Assembly (NCBI RefSeq): GCF_000227135.1
Contig: NC_018262.1
Span: forward strand, 5,795 to 69,794
Direction of reading: 5' to 3'
Source: Leishmania donovani
Taxonomy: Eukaryota > Euglenozoa > Kinetoplastea > Trypanosomatida > Trypanosomatidae
DNA length: 64,000 nt
Positions 10,096 to 20,227 of this stretch are shown in pieces. The stretch's first letter is position 1; each line of letters begins with the position of its first letter. A program made the translations under genes and the position numbers. Below the pieces are notes generated by a model that made no database searches, was not told the origin of the DNA, and worked only from the letters and a program-made list of their open reading frames with translations.

Positions 10096-12108
10096 CTACG
10101 CGAAATGCTGAGCCTCTTTGAGTACCCTCAGCTGCTCGAATTCTGCGCGTCGCACCAGGCCCGCCTCGTACTGTGACCATCTCTTGCGCTCCATTGAAGC
10201 ACCGTCTTGGGCGCGTAGCAAGACTTCGTTTCTGCGCTGTCGCTCCGCCTCGTGCGCGGCGTGGTGGGCATCACGCTTGGCTTGGAGTCGGATTTCCAGC
10301 TTTTCATGGAACTGCGCCATTCGCGCCCTCTCCACTTGGATCCGCTCCGCCTCCACTGCCGCCCTGTGGGCCATGCGCTGCGTCAGGTTTGCCTGACGGA
10401 TTCGTCGCTGCTTCTCGCGCTCACGAATGCACTCACGTTTGAGACGCTCATGCTTCTCCTGCGTGCGACTGCGTGCCTCAGCCACCCGCTGCCGCCGTGA
10501 ATCCTCATCGGCCGCAGCTTCTTCGCGGAGGCGCTCCAGCGCGTCACGGAGCTCGGCCTGCGACATGCGGCCTAAGGCGGCGTCGGCCTCTCCGTCCGCC
10601 CAGGCCCGGCGCCTCTCAGTTCCCATCGCCGCGTGCTTCTCCCGCAGCCGTTCGCGCAGCAAACGGATCTCCTGAATCGCCAAGACCTGGTGTGTTCGTC
10701 GGTGCTCCTCCGCCTCCTGCGCAGCAGCGCGTAGCTGCTCCGACTCATCCTTCACCTGAGCCGCCAGGGCGCTTTTCTCTGCCGCCACCATATCGACCGC
10801 AGCAGCGCAGTTCTGAGAGAGCTTGCTGCGCAGCTGCTGAGCATGCTCCTCGTGCTCGCGCAGCGCGTGCTCTTGCTCTCGCATATTGGCCCGCATCTCC
10901 GCCTGGTACTGCACCTTCATCCTCTGAATCTGTCGCCGGCGCGCCTGCGTCGTTCGCTCACGCTGGGCTCGTGCTCGGTCCGAAGCCTCAATGGCGCGAA
11001 GGTGGCGCTGCAATACCTCCATCTGGCGCCGCTGCTGCTCCTCTTCTAGTTGAGACTGCCGCCACAGGTCGAACTCCGTCGAATCGTGCACCGTCACCTC
11101 CAGCTCCCGCAGCGCCCTCTCCGCGTTGTCCCGCTGACGTTCTCGCGCCCGCACCTCTCGCAAGAGCGCCGCCACGGTGGTAGGCACCGACTTCGATGTG
11201 GAGAGCATGGTGCGCAGCTGCGCAGGTGACAGACGCGCTCCCTCGTGTGTTGTGTTTTGATCCGCACTGGCCAAGCACTCCGCCGCTTTTTCAGATTGGG
11301 CAGCAGAAACGGCAGCTTCGCGCCGATGAAAGGAGAAACCGACAAGCGTCGTTGGGGCCCTCTTCAGTGGAGCATTTGCTGGGGCTGGGCTGGGCTTGAT
11401 GCGCGGCAGGCGCGGCTCTGGCACTGTGAAGGCCATTTCACGCACCTCGTGCGGAGGCAAACGCGCACAGGCTAGCGGTCGCGACGCCGCCGCCGATGAA
11501 GAGGGAGGAAAGGTGCGGTGTTTGGTGCCTAGAGCAGCGGCCTCCTCCGCCGGAGGGCACGCCACCGCTGTCGCCGACTGGGATGGCTGTCGGCGAAACC
11601 ATTCCAAGACGTCATGCGTCGCGTCCTCGGTGACCGAAGATAGGGGGGCTAGAACGTGGTGCTGAATGAAGGAATCATCGTAGACGGCTCGCCACAGCGG
11701 AACTGCGTAGCGCGACACAGACTCGCTTAATAAGAGAAACTCCACAAACTCGCAGAGACGAGGCGTCGGCATGCTACCCTTAAACATCTCACGAACAGTA
11801 GCGCCGCCGAGCGCGCGGTACTGAAAGATGAGGAGATACGCGACAAGATACATGGATGGTCGGTAGGTACTGTTTCGCTTGTAGCAGTCCCGATACCCCT
11901 GAAAAGCGCCTTCGCACAGAGCCGCAAATCTCGAAAGGTTGAAGGCGCAGTTGCGGACAAACGTGGTTTCTTCGCTGCTCAGGTGTGGGTAGGGTACCAG
12001 TTCACCCGCCACGGTGTCCACCACAGCAGCTTCCTCTCCGCTGCTCGCTTGCCTCGCGGCACACTCCGCGGCACGGAGCAGCGCGCCCCAGACCTCTTTG
12101 GCCTGCAT
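10096..12108 (-). CDS. Coiled-coil protein, tentatively CFAP99-like (flagellar)
   Basis: 670 residues from the ATG at 12108. The N-terminal 190 residues form a globular helical domain with STYRPSMYLVAYLLIFQYRALGG-type helices, then VPLWRAVYDDSFIQHHVLAPL. The pattern of a short N-terminal helical domain with a 'YL.LFQ...LG' helix and a 'W..VYD..FI...L.PL' segment recalls the cilia- and flagella-associated protein CFAP99. A Pro/Ser/Ala-rich linker follows (about 190-320), then about 350 residues of Arg/Glu/Gln-rich coiled coil to the end. If the assignment is right it is an axonemal or flagellar component; this rests on pattern memory only. The frame extends upstream to 12552, but that part is Cys/Pro/His-rich and unlike the domain, and a purine-rich plus strand (coding-strand pyrimidines) lies in that area. 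It is certainly a coding gene; the name is uncertain. Confidence 0.8.
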   Translation of the reverse strand: MQAKEVWGALLRAAECAARQASSGEEAAVVDTVAGELVPYPHLSSEETTFVRNCAFNLSRFAALCEGAFQGYRDCYKRNSTYRPSMYLVAYLLIFQYRALGGATVREMFKGSMPTPRLCEFVEFLLLSESVSRYAVPLWRAVYDDSFIQHHVLAPLSSVTEDATHDVLEWFRRQPSQSATAVACPPAEEAAALGTKHRTFPPSSSAAASRPLACARLPPHEVREMAFTVPEPRLPRIKPSPAPANAPLKRAPTTLVGFSFHRREAAVSAAQSEKAAECLASADQNTTHEGARLSPAQLRTMLSTSKSVPTTVAALLREVRARERQRDNAERALRELEVTVHDSTEFDLWRQSQLEEEQQRRQMEVLQRHLRAIEASDRARAQRERTTQARRRQIQRMKVQYQAEMRANMREQEHALREHEEHAQQLRSKLSQNCAAAVDMVAAEKSALAAQVKDESEQLRAAAQEAEEHRRTHQVLAIQEIRLLRERLREKHAAMGTERRRAWADGEADAALGRMSQAELRDALERLREEAAADEDSRRQRVAEARSRTQEKHERLKRECIREREKQRRIRQANLTQRMAHRAAVEAERIQVERARMAQFHEKLEIRLQAKRDAHHAAHEAERQRRNEVLLRAQDGASMERKRWSQYEAGLVRRAEFEQLRVLKEAQHFA

Positions 12109-13054
12109 ACAGTGGAAAGGCTGCGAGTAGTGAAGGGCCGAAACGGGGTTGAGAAGTGATGTATGGGTGGGGCAAAAACAAGGAAAAGGACGAGTAACAT
12201 GGAAGAGGGGGAAAGTGTAGCGGATGCTGCCCCATCGGAGGCACAAGGAGTTGCGCGGTCGACGAGAGTGCCATGAGTAGGTGCTCCGTTGCTGAAGCGT
12301 CATCCGCCTCTCTGGGTACATGCTGTGACCACCCATGCAAAGGGTGAAAGAACGGAGAAGGGATGAAGCAAAAGGGTGAGCCCGTGTGCAAGAGAGCGCA
12401 GCGAGGTTGGGAGTCGTGCACAAGTGTGCGCGCCTGCTCGGAGGGCCCACTGCACCCACTGGCACCTGTGAATCACCTTCAATAATCACGGGGCAGCGAC
12501 AGCGAAAGAAGGCAGGAGGTAAAAGACAGTCCCGCGTACTTTGTCTGCCCATCTTTGGTTTGCTCGTCCCTCATCGCGCCACTGCTAAGTTGGCGGGGTG
12601 GGGGGTGTAAATGTGGGTGAGAAACTTGTGACGGGTGGGGGTAGTAAGTGCTATCCTATATAACCAAGTAAACAGCGTGTGGAAAAAGGTTGTGGCAACA
12701 AGGGCGCAGCGGCTGGGGAGGTGAAGGGGAATGAATGAAAGCGCACCCGATGCGTGCACTCGCACATACAGCGGTGCCGTAAAGAAGGGAGGTGCGCGTG
12801 CCGTCGGAAATCGAGAAGGCGGCGCACATGTCGCGACAGCAGGTGATACAGTGCTACTTGCTTGAAGCTCTCCACTGCGCTACTATTGCTCCTACTGCGC
12901 AGATCGAGCGGTGGCCTTGTGTGGTGCGCTGCTGGGCACGCGGAAGTGTGAAGGGGGTCAGTGAACAAGCGCGACGGGATGTATGGGGTAAAAGAAGGCA
13001 GAGCTGGTCAATGTGCGTCAACGCCGCATCCATTCTCTTTGTGAAGCCGCGCGA
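12109..13054. other. Intergenic region PHB2/coiled-coil gene
   Basis: 946 bp. A purine-rich strand around 12330-12370 gives coding-strand pyrimidine stretches that could serve trans-splicing of the downstream coiled-coil gene. No gene is supported. Confidence 0.5.
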
Positions 13055-13972
13055 TTACTTCGCCCCGGAATGATCGATTTTTAGGTCCTTGACGTTGACG
13101 TAGAGCGAGTCACTATCGAGGTAGTAGCGACCGTTGCCATGATCACGAAGCGTTTTGGCAATCGTTCGAGCTGCCTCCAGCCCGCGCAGCTCCAGGAAGG
13201 CGGGGTTGCGCTTCACTGCATTACCAACGAGTGTGGCAGCCTCAGCCTCACCCTGCGCCAGCAGAATGGCCGCCTGCTTCTCCTGCTCTGCCTGCTCCAC
13301 CCGGAACTTGGCCCGCTCAGCCATCTGCTGCGCCACCTGCTTTGCCTCCACAGCGTTGGTGTACTCCTTTCCAAAGCTCATCTGAGTGATCGAGACGTCG
13401 GTGATGTCAATGTTGAAACGCTTCGCCCTCTCGGCCAGCATTACACCGATGCGGTGGCTCACCTCAGGACGTTTGATGAGAAGGTCAGAGGCGTTGAATT
13501 GCGCAATAACAGCGCGAATGATCTCATTAATGAGCGAGGGAAGAACCGTCTCCGCGTAGTTGACGCCGATGTGGCGATAAATGTGGTACAGATTATCGAC
13601 GTTGGGCTGGTAAAGCACACGCACGGCCATGTTTACCGTCTGCAAGTCACGGCTACCGCTCGCTGTAGGCACTTCGATAGGCTTGTTGCGGATGTCAAAG
13701 ACCACAGGCGTTTCTAGAAATGGGATCGCGAAGTTGGCGCCTTCGCCATAGGTGCGGTTGTAAAGGCCGGTGATGCAGTTGAACTTGACGGCGCGGAAGC
13801 CGCCTGGCACAAAGAAGATTGACTTGTAGAGGGCGTAGATGGAGACGCAGCCGACGCCGACCAGGGCCGACATGCCAATGATGTTGCCAAAGCCACCGTA
13901 CGCGTTCATCTTCTTCCGCGCCTCGGCCGCCATCTTGGAGAAGTCCGGCTGTGGTGGTACCTTCGGGGGCAT
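13055..13972 (-). CDS. PHB2: Prohibitin 2
   Basis: Ring-forming scaffold of the mitochondrial inner membrane; partners with PHB1 and affects respiratory-complex stability and m-AAA protease activity. The 305-residue protein has a short N-terminal tail, one hydrophobic segment (about 29-52, NIIGMSALVGVGCVSIYALYKS), the PHB/SPFH domain (GFRAVKFNCITGLYNRTYGEGANFAIPF, IEVPTASGSRDLQTVNMAVRVLYQP, YAETVLPSLINEIIRAVIAQFNASDL) and a C-terminal coiled coil (KQVAQQMAERAKFRVEQAEQEK). The hydrophobic anchor and long coiled coil match PHB2 rather than PHB1. The ATG at 13972 is the first Met and fits the family. Length is normal. Confidence 0.96.
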   Translation of the reverse strand: MPPKVPPQPDFSKMAAEARKKMNAYGGFGNIIGMSALVGVGCVSIYALYKSIFFVPGGFRAVKFNCITGLYNRTYGEGANFAIPFLETPVVFDIRNKPIEVPTASGSRDLQTVNMAVRVLYQPNVDNLYHIYRHIGVNYAETVLPSLINEIIRAVIAQFNASDLLIKRPEVSHRIGVMLAERAKRFNIDITDVSITQMSFGKEYTNAVEAKQVAQQMAERAKFRVEQAEQEKQAAILLAQGEAEAATLVGNAVKRNPAFLELRGLEAARTIAKTLRDHGNGRYYLDSDSLYVNVKDLKIDHSGAK

Positions 13973-14960
13973 CTTGCTGTGAGGTAAAAGCGCTCCGTAT
14001 TAGCACAGGAAATGTGAGCAAGAGAAGAAGAGACGGCAAATCACAGAAAGAAAACGTGCTAGCGGCTGCTCAACACGAGCGACGACGATACTACTAGTGA
14101 AGAAAAGGCTACAGGCGTTGTGCTGTTGCGAACTCCACCACAGGCGTGTGCGTGCGGAAGAAAGGGGGAGAGAAAGCGAGAGATGAAGGGGGTTTCCAAG
14201 AAAGGCAGAAAAGGAAAGGGGTGGTTGAGCGCCGGGGCACTGGAAAACGGCACACAGCAGACGGCACAGGAAGCATGAAAAGTGGCAAAACGATTGATGA
14301 TCGCTAGTGAGCCGGCAACAATGCACGAGACGGTGGAAAAAACGAGCAGCAATTCCACCAGCGTGGCTCGCCGTACTGCAGCAGCCCCCGTGAGAATCAC
14401 CCCTCTCTCGGCCAGGAACTTCATCGTCTTCACCGGTGCTTGACCGAAAACGGCGGAGAGATGACTCTCTCTCCGCGTTTGTGTGTGCGCGACGCAGAGG
14501 TGAGGGGAAGAGACGGGGAAGAAGAGCGCCACGGACGCGGAAACAACGGCGCGGACGCTTTCGTTCGCTTGCTTGCCCCATGTGTGCCATGTTCTCTGCT
14601 GGAAATCTGTCGATGTGCTCGAAGAGTCATCACACCATTATTATTCGCTGAGTCTAGGCCGCCGCGCGAAGAGTGCCGAAAAGCAACAGAATAAAAGACC
14701 AAGGGTTAAGCCGGAAGGGACGCTGGAGGCGCAACTCTGCCTCTCCTGGTCACAACAGTGAAATGAGGCAACCTTTCTCTACAGGAGAGGGGAGTGTGGG
14801 AAGCAGGAAGTGAAGAGAATAGAAAAGCATAAAAACAAGCACGGAAATAATATCAGCAGTGAGTAGCAGTTCGCATGCACGAGAGCCGCATACGCAACAC
14901 CAGCCAGCGTGCACATCACATACGTGCTGTGCTCACTTCACTGCGGTAGCTCGCGTGCCA
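13973..14960. other. Intergenic region Trk-like/PHB2
   Basis: 988 bp. An in-frame minus ORF at 14059-14424 (121 aa, MKFLAERGVILTGAAAVRRATL...) has one hydrophobic stretch (ELLLVFSTVSCIVAGSLAIINRF), but its second half is Pro/Phe/Ser low complexity. It could encode a small membrane protein, but I do not find enough to call it a gene. Confidence 0.4.
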
Positions 14961-16700
14961 TCACGTCTGGGAGGAAGAGATCCTTTCGCTCGAAGAAGTC
15001 GCGTCGACATCGGACTGGAGAGAGCTAAAGCCCAAGTCGATGCCGAGATCTACGAAGCGATGCCGACCGCCGAGGATGACCGCGGCAATGATGAGCTTGC
15101 AAAAGGTGCCAGTGAAGCCAACAAATGACACATTCGAGTCGGGCAGTGACAGCGACAGACCGCATCCAGCGTAGGCGCTGATGACTTCAAATAAGGTGCG
15201 CGTCATAATATCAAAACGACTCTTGAGCAGCTGCACCCGCATTTCGCCCTCTTCTGAAAAGAGCATCAGCACCATTCCAGTAAACAGCCAGAAGAGACGC
15301 GACGTGAGCAGGCGGACGACAGAGGTGCGGAACATTTGCCTCCACTTGCGGTACGTGCGATCGGTCGATATCGGGAGAGCGGGGAGGTACATGGAGAGGA
15401 TGGTTACCGCTACATGAGCATTGCTGTACTCGAGCAGCGGCACAAAGGAGGCAGCGGCGAAGCGGACGGCGGCGGCCTGGCAGAGAGATAGGTATATCTT
15501 GTACGGCCATGTGTACCCGTGCAGCACCCCATCCCACTGCTCATACCAGAACGGGGCCGCTTGCATCAGGGTCAGGGCGCACCACGCAAAGCCCAGAAAG
15601 GCCGTTTCGCTGGGACGAAAGAGAAACGGGTGAAAGGTGCCTGGCTCTTTAGACGACATCGCCTCCCGAAATGCAGCGTCCATATTATCTAGGCAGCGTA
15701 AGAGAGAGTAAGAGTGGCGTGGCAGGGCATGAAGCAAGGCTGCAGAGATGTCGTCGGTTTCGCTGGCGCTCCTCTCCTCACCGTCGCTAGTGTCGTCCAA
15801 AGGCGAGCGACAGAGCTCGATGCAGCGGCATAGGAGACCGGTAAAGCGGCGTACGACCCACAGCGAGCACCACTCGCACAGCATAAAAAAGCGGAGAAAG
15901 ACAGGGAAGGCGGTGAACCCTAGTGCGCACGCTGCTGTCACCAGCCCCGTCACAGCGGCGTCCCTCGCGTACGCCTCCATGGGTAAGAAGATGGAGCTGT
16001 GGAATGAAGCGAGTGTCATGCAGAACACGTCAAAGGCAGAGAGGTGTGAGACGTTGAGACTCCACAGCAGCGTCATGAGGGCACTGTTGACGACGACAAA
16101 GTACACAAAGGGGGTGATGGCGCTCACGAGAGCAGCGTAGTGCAAGCGGCGTGCCTCGGCTCGCTTCTTCGCCCGTAATAACGCCTCCCGTGGTGTATCC
16201 TTCTCTTCGGGGTAAAAGACATGCCGCACGCGGTGCAACATGAAGAGGCGCAGAAGAGGTTGAAAGCTGCTGGTGATCACAACCCCTCCAGGGAGCAACA
16301 GAAAATGCCGGAAAAGCGTCGCGCCGGCAGACCATTTGCCTACGTCCACTGACTGCAGACCGCAGTTGCACACCGAGGATACGGCGACAAAGAAGGCGTC
16401 AACAGTGGCGAGGTGTGGGACCATGACAAGCAGACCAAGAAACCCAATCAAAACCCATGTGCATATGTACACAAAATGGCAAAAGAGGTACCATTTCTTG
16501 AAGAAATCGAGCTGCTCAATGAGGTGCCGCTGGTCGGCAGTGAGAGGCAGAAGCACAGGCGCCTCAAACAAGAGCTGAGAGGTGCGGGAGTAGTCATCTC
16601 TGGGAGCCGTGGGAAGCGGCGTCAGTGGCGGTTGCTCACCTACCTCGAAGGGGAGCGCCTGACGGTGGGGCGTGGCAGGCACGCCAACACCAGATGGCAT
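14961..16700 (-). CDS. Trk/HKT/KtrB-type cation transporter homologue with degenerate filter
   Basis: Integral membrane protein of 579 residues with the repeated membrane-pore-membrane layout of potassium or sodium transporters of the Trk superfamily. An N-terminal cytosolic tail (1-65) is followed by hydrophobic segments from about 70. Pore segments can be placed by their positions between helices: P1 VSSVCNCGLQSVD (G114), P2 TLASFHSSIFLPME (S235/S236 where Gly is expected), P3 AAAVRFAAASFVP (A416 at the usual Gly), P4 ISAYAGCGLSLSLP (G514). Only two of the four filter glycines are kept, so K+ selectivity should not be assumed. A charged loop at about 300-350 is acidic/Ser-rich. The ATG at 16700 is the first in frame. 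It probably acts at the plasma membrane or an acidic organelle. The family call is good; substrate is unknown. Confidence 0.85.
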   Translation of the reverse strand: MPSGVGVPATPHRQALPFEVGEQPPLTPLPTAPRDDYSRTSQLLFEAPVLLPLTADQRHLIEQLDFFKKWYLFCHFVYICTWVLIGFLGLLVMVPHLATVDAFFVAVSSVCNCGLQSVDVGKWSAGATLFRHFLLLPGGVVITSSFQPLLRLFMLHRVRHVFYPEEKDTPREALLRAKKRAEARRLHYAALVSAITPFVYFVVVNSALMTLLWSLNVSHLSAFDVFCMTLASFHSSIFLPMEAYARDAAVTGLVTAACALGFTAFPVFLRFFMLCEWCSLWVVRRFTGLLCRCIELCRSPLDDTSDGEERSASETDDISAALLHALPRHSYSLLRCLDNMDAAFREAMSSKEPGTFHPFLFRPSETAFLGFAWCALTLMQAAPFWYEQWDGVLHGYTWPYKIYLSLCQAAAVRFAAASFVPLLEYSNAHVAVTILSMYLPALPISTDRTYRKWRQMFRTSVVRLLTSRLFWLFTGMVLMLFSEEGEMRVQLLKSRFDIMTRTLFEVISAYAGCGLSLSLPDSNVSFVGFTGTFCKLIIAAVILGGRHRFVDLGIDLGFSSLQSDVDATSSSERISSSQT

Positions 16701-17647
16701 AATTCAGACGGGAAAGGCAAGGACGGCTAGGCAAATGCGAAAACTACCGAGGTGATCGTAGCAGTTGTTGGCGGATGGTTATGTCTCGGCGGAGCGAAAG
16801 AGAGGCCCTGCGCCGCACCTCCTATCACTTTCTTTCAGCGGCTTCTGCGAGTTTCGAGGGGCAGAGAAAAAAAAGTCCCGTGGCCGCACAGGATAAGCGA
16901 ACTGGCCGAAGCTAACGAAGCAAAGTACAGAAAAAGGCAGAAGTGGGAGAAGCGGCCGTCGTCGTCGGAAGGGGGGGGGGGCAGAGGAGAAAGAGTAACG
17001 CAGCAGTCTTACTTAGCAACGCGTGATGCACCTGTTTGCTGGGAGTGGTGGCAGTGCAGGAACGATGCGGAATCACTCTCGTATCGGACTAATCCTAGAA
17101 GCGCCCAACCAATATGTGTGCTCTAGTGCCACTGTGCCGCGAGTCTTTGCCCTCTTTTCGATTTATCTCCCTTTCTTCTCACCCACTAACCCATGCACCA
17201 CGCCCAACTCACCCCTTTCTTCCCTTCCATGCCGTCGCGTTCAGCAAATATGAACTTTGAGGAGCTGCGACTCCGTGTACGCAAAGAGCAGCAACTGCAT
17301 TTTCCAGCAGCCTGCGTGTTGAGTGATATCGAGCACAACGTCGGTGACATCAATGAGAGGGGACTTTTCCTGTGAGTTGGAGGCACCTGCATGTGTGTGT
17401 GTGTGGTGTCTTTGTGGCTGTGTACCGCCAATGCATGCAATGCGGCTCATGCCTTGTTGCTAGATTCCATCGTAGTGTACATCAAAAGTGTTCCACCATT
17501 CTCGATTTCCTTTGAGTGGAATGGAAAAAATTATATAAACAACGCGGCACTCTCGTTAAGGAAAGAAGGAGAGACGTGACACTGTTTGGTAGCGCGCCAC
17601 ACTCCACTTCACCTTATCTCTCACAGCGTTGCCTCCGCTCACTACAG
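16701..17647. other. Intergenic region with G11 run
   Basis: 947 bp without a supported gene. A run of 11 G lies at 16971-16981 (coding-strand C run), and purine-rich stretches at 16860-16960 read as pyrimidine tracts on the coding strand, suitable for trans-splicing of the transporter gene. Confidence 0.5.
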
Positions 17648-18553
17648 CTACACGGCTGGCGAGGTAGAAGGACGCTCTTCCATTAGTGAGCCGTACAGCT
17701 CGCACAACGATGGCAGCCGGTAGGCATCGCCGTACACACGCCTTTCCAGTGCAGTGCCGCGCTGAGTCCTGGTGTGCGTAGCGCTGAGCATGCCGTTGCG
17801 CGCACGCGTCTCCTGCAAGTAGCGATGGGTGCGGCTCTGTGCGGCGAGCATCCCATCCTCGATGTGTCTCAGCTGCGCCACAGCACACCGACGATGTCCT
17901 GCATGCTTCGCCTGCAGCGCAGCCATGCTGGCATCATCCTTCTCTAGCGCTATAGTTTCCCGCTTGAGCAAGGCAGCCGCCTGACGAGTGATGCGATGTT
18001 CGAGCAAGCTGCCTCGGCTGAGCAAATAGGCGCCCAAGAGTTCTCTTTCTAGGCGCGCCGCATCGCGGCGGCGCTTGGCAGCCTCAGAAAAGCTGCCTTC
18101 CCATCTCAGCTCTGTCTCCTGCTGTTGCAACACCAGCACCTCGCGAGGGACAGCTATCGGCATGGTTTGCAGTTTCACAGTCTCAGAGGCGGCGAACCGG
18201 GCCAGCTCCTCCTCGTCCGCTCGGCGTCGTTCAGCTTGTGAGCGGAGAAGACGCTCCAAGTGTACGCGCTTCTCTTGCGATGCGGCGCGCCGCTGCTGCA
18301 AGAGGTATTGACCTTCGGCTCGTTGCAGCGCATTCCACTGATGTGCACCGTCTCTTTCCAACTGCATGGCCGCCGCAGAGAGCGCCGTTTCGCTCTGGGC
18401 ACAATCGCTTTGCAGAAGCTCTTCAGCGAGCTCATATTTGCCCATGCCGGCGAGCCTTCGCACGCGGCGGCGTGCACTTTCCTCAGCGAGCGACATCGCG
18501 GCTGTCGTGGGGACGGAGCAAAGCTGACGAGTCGTCGTCCCGGTCACTGTCAT
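17648..18553 (-). CDS. Coiled-coil protein, unknown function
   Basis: 301 residues, almost wholly Arg/Glu/Ala/Leu/Gln-rich and predicted helical (for example SQEKRVHLERLLRSQAERRRADEEELARF), with a short non-helical C-terminus (YRLPSLCELYGSLMEERPSTSPAV). No domain is recognised. Two ATGs are possible: 18553, used here, and 18496, which would begin MSLAEESARRRVRRL and give 282 residues. The composition resembles small trypanosomatid cytoskeletal or flagellar proteins, but that is only an impression. A purine-rich plus-strand block at about 18700-18745 (coding-strand pyrimidines) fits a trans-splicing signal upstream of both starts. Confidence 0.75.
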   Translation of the reverse strand: MTVTGTTTRQLCSVPTTAAMSLAEESARRRVRRLAGMGKYELAEELLQSDCAQSETALSAAAMQLERDGAHQWNALQRAEGQYLLQQRRAASQEKRVHLERLLRSQAERRRADEEELARFAASETVKLQTMPIAVPREVLVLQQQETELRWEGSFSEAAKRRRDAARLERELLGAYLLSRGSLLEHRITRQAAALLKRETIALEKDDASMAALQAKHAGHRRCAVAQLRHIEDGMLAAQSRTHRYLQETRARNGMLSATHTRTQRGTALERRVYGDAYRLPSLCELYGSLMEERPSTSPAV

Positions 18554-19618
18554 CCCTCTTTCTCTCTCGACCGCATGAACTCAGCAATGGCCCGGTGATG
18601 ACAGCGCTGCGGTGCCAGTCGTCAGTGCAGTAGATGAATGGGTGTGTACGCTGTCTCACGAAACCATGTACGCATAGGAGGCACAGCGAACGTGCAAACG
18701 ACCAAAGACGAAGAAAGAAAGAGTGGCGAGGAAGTGACGAGGAAGGTTGAAAAGATGAAAGCCACTTGAGTACACGCCAAGCAGAAAGTGTTTCCGGTAT
18801 GTGGAAGAGCCGCCGCATCCTTCGGAGATGCTGACGGGGCATTTGAGCAGACCACACACACACACAAACGTGACGAGCGCAGAAGAGAAGGGGGCGTGAC
18901 GCCGCCTTCTCTCTTTGCTAAAGTCTCAAAGACGCGCACGAGACGCTGCATCAAGGGCTTGTGCATGTCACAGCGGCATCGGAGTGAACGTGCATCGAAT
19001 GCCCTCGCAATCTCATGAGGCAGTGTTGTGTGTGTGTGTGTGTGTGTGTGTGCAGATGCGAGGAGAGCACCTCTGCTCAGCAGCTGGCATTGGCCTCAGG
19101 CGGGCCCGCTCATGCACTTCTGCTTTCGTTCTCTCGTTTGCTTGCTTTTTTTTGCATATTTGTATTCCTCTTGGCTCGATGGATTTTGCACTACTAATCA
19201 CGCCACATGACAGAGAGCGAGCACGAGAAAGCGGTGGAGAGGTTGAGGGAAAAGGAGAAAGACAGATATGATGGGAGTCTCCCCTACTTCGACAGCAGCG
19301 CATACGCTTGAGTGTGCGTAATGAAAAGCCCGCGTGCCACATTAAACAAATGCGAAATGCATGCGACTGTGCCTTTCGGTGAAGAACCTTTCTTACCTCG
19401 CCGGCTACCATTTCTTACTCAAAGAGCGTACACGCGCCATCAAGTGCACTTAAATTCCTATGGTAAAAAAGAAACAAAACACGCCGGGAAGGTAGAGAGG
19501 ATAAAGAAAGAGAGTGGGGCACATACATCAATACAGGCACGGCTACCGCTCTCCTACACACGCGCCCTCCTTTCTCTGACGGTACGGCCCATGAGGCTCA
19601 AAGCGCACACGTGCACGT
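18554..19618. other. Intergenic region with (GT)n microsatellite
   Basis: 1065 bp. A perfect GT/TG dinucleotide run occupies about 19025-19052. Other open frames here are low-complexity shadows. No gene is supported. Confidence 0.55.
19025..19052. repeat. (TG)n microsatellite
   Basis: About 14 uninterrupted TG units in a minus-unit spacer. Confidence 0.85.
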
Positions 19619-20227
19619 CTAGTATTCCACCTCCTGGCCGGCAAAAAACCCCCACTTCTCCTCCCATTCATCAGCCACCATCATGACATAGGGACCGAAG
19701 TATGCGACGTTGTCGACAGGGTGCACCCACCGATCCTTTGGCTCGTAGATGTACTTGTCCTTGAGGACACGGGCACGCATCACACGACGGTCGCCGTGCA
19801 CAACCTTGTCCTTCGGCGCACGCGTGCGGGCAGCACGGTTCCACCAGCCGTGGGCGTTGATAAGGTCGTCCTGAAGGCAGCCCCACTTGTGGAACTGAAG
19901 GCCCTCGTAGAAGCACATCATTTTGCTGGCATACCACTTGCCGTAGAAGCCTAAGTCGCGCGCGTCGCTCTGCATGACCTTCTCCCACGGGTACTCCATC
20001 TTGTAAGGATGGGCGTGGTCCGTGACAGGGAGGGCGAGAAGGGCGCGGTAGTCGATCTTGTTAGCCTTGATGGCCTTCTGCAAACGGAGTGCGCGTTCGA
20101 CTTTGTGCGCATTCTGCACGGAGAGGAACTCTCGGTACATGTTTGGGTAGAAGAAGTGGCCGATATAGTAGCGGAAACCGGCCCAGATGCCCTGCGCCAT
20201 GAAGTTGGGGGACGTTGGCTTCATCAT
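19619..20227 (-). CDS. Conserved-looking probable mitochondrial protein, unknown
   Basis: 202 residues starting MMKPTSPNFMAQGIW (ATG pair at 20227/20224). The sequence is rich in Trp, Tyr and Lys with no clear transmembrane helix: FRYYIGHFFYPNMYREFLSVQNAHK, then PYKMEYPWEKVMQSDARDLGFYGKWYASKMM, HKWGCLQDDLINAHGWWNRAART, and a C-terminus FGPYVMMVADEWEEKWGFFAGQEVEY. This aromatic, basic composition and size resemble kinetoplastid-specific subunits of respiratory complexes or of the mitochondrial ribosome, but I do not recognise the protein and assign no role. Its non-repetitive composition shows it is a real gene. Confidence 0.85.
   Translation of the reverse strand: MMKPTSPNFMAQGIWAGFRYYIGHFFYPNMYREFLSVQNAHKVERALRLQKAIKANKIDYRALLALPVTDHAHPYKMEYPWEKVMQSDARDLGFYGKWYASKMMCFYEGLQFHKWGCLQDDLINAHGWWNRAARTRAPKDKVVHGDRRVMRARVLKDKYIYEPKDRWVHPVDNVAYFGPYVMMVADEWEEKWGFFAGQEVEY

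Noticed and set aside
14059..14424. 121-aa minus ORF with one hydrophobic stretch
   Set aside because: Second half is low complexity; the position fits untranslated sequence of the neighbouring genes.
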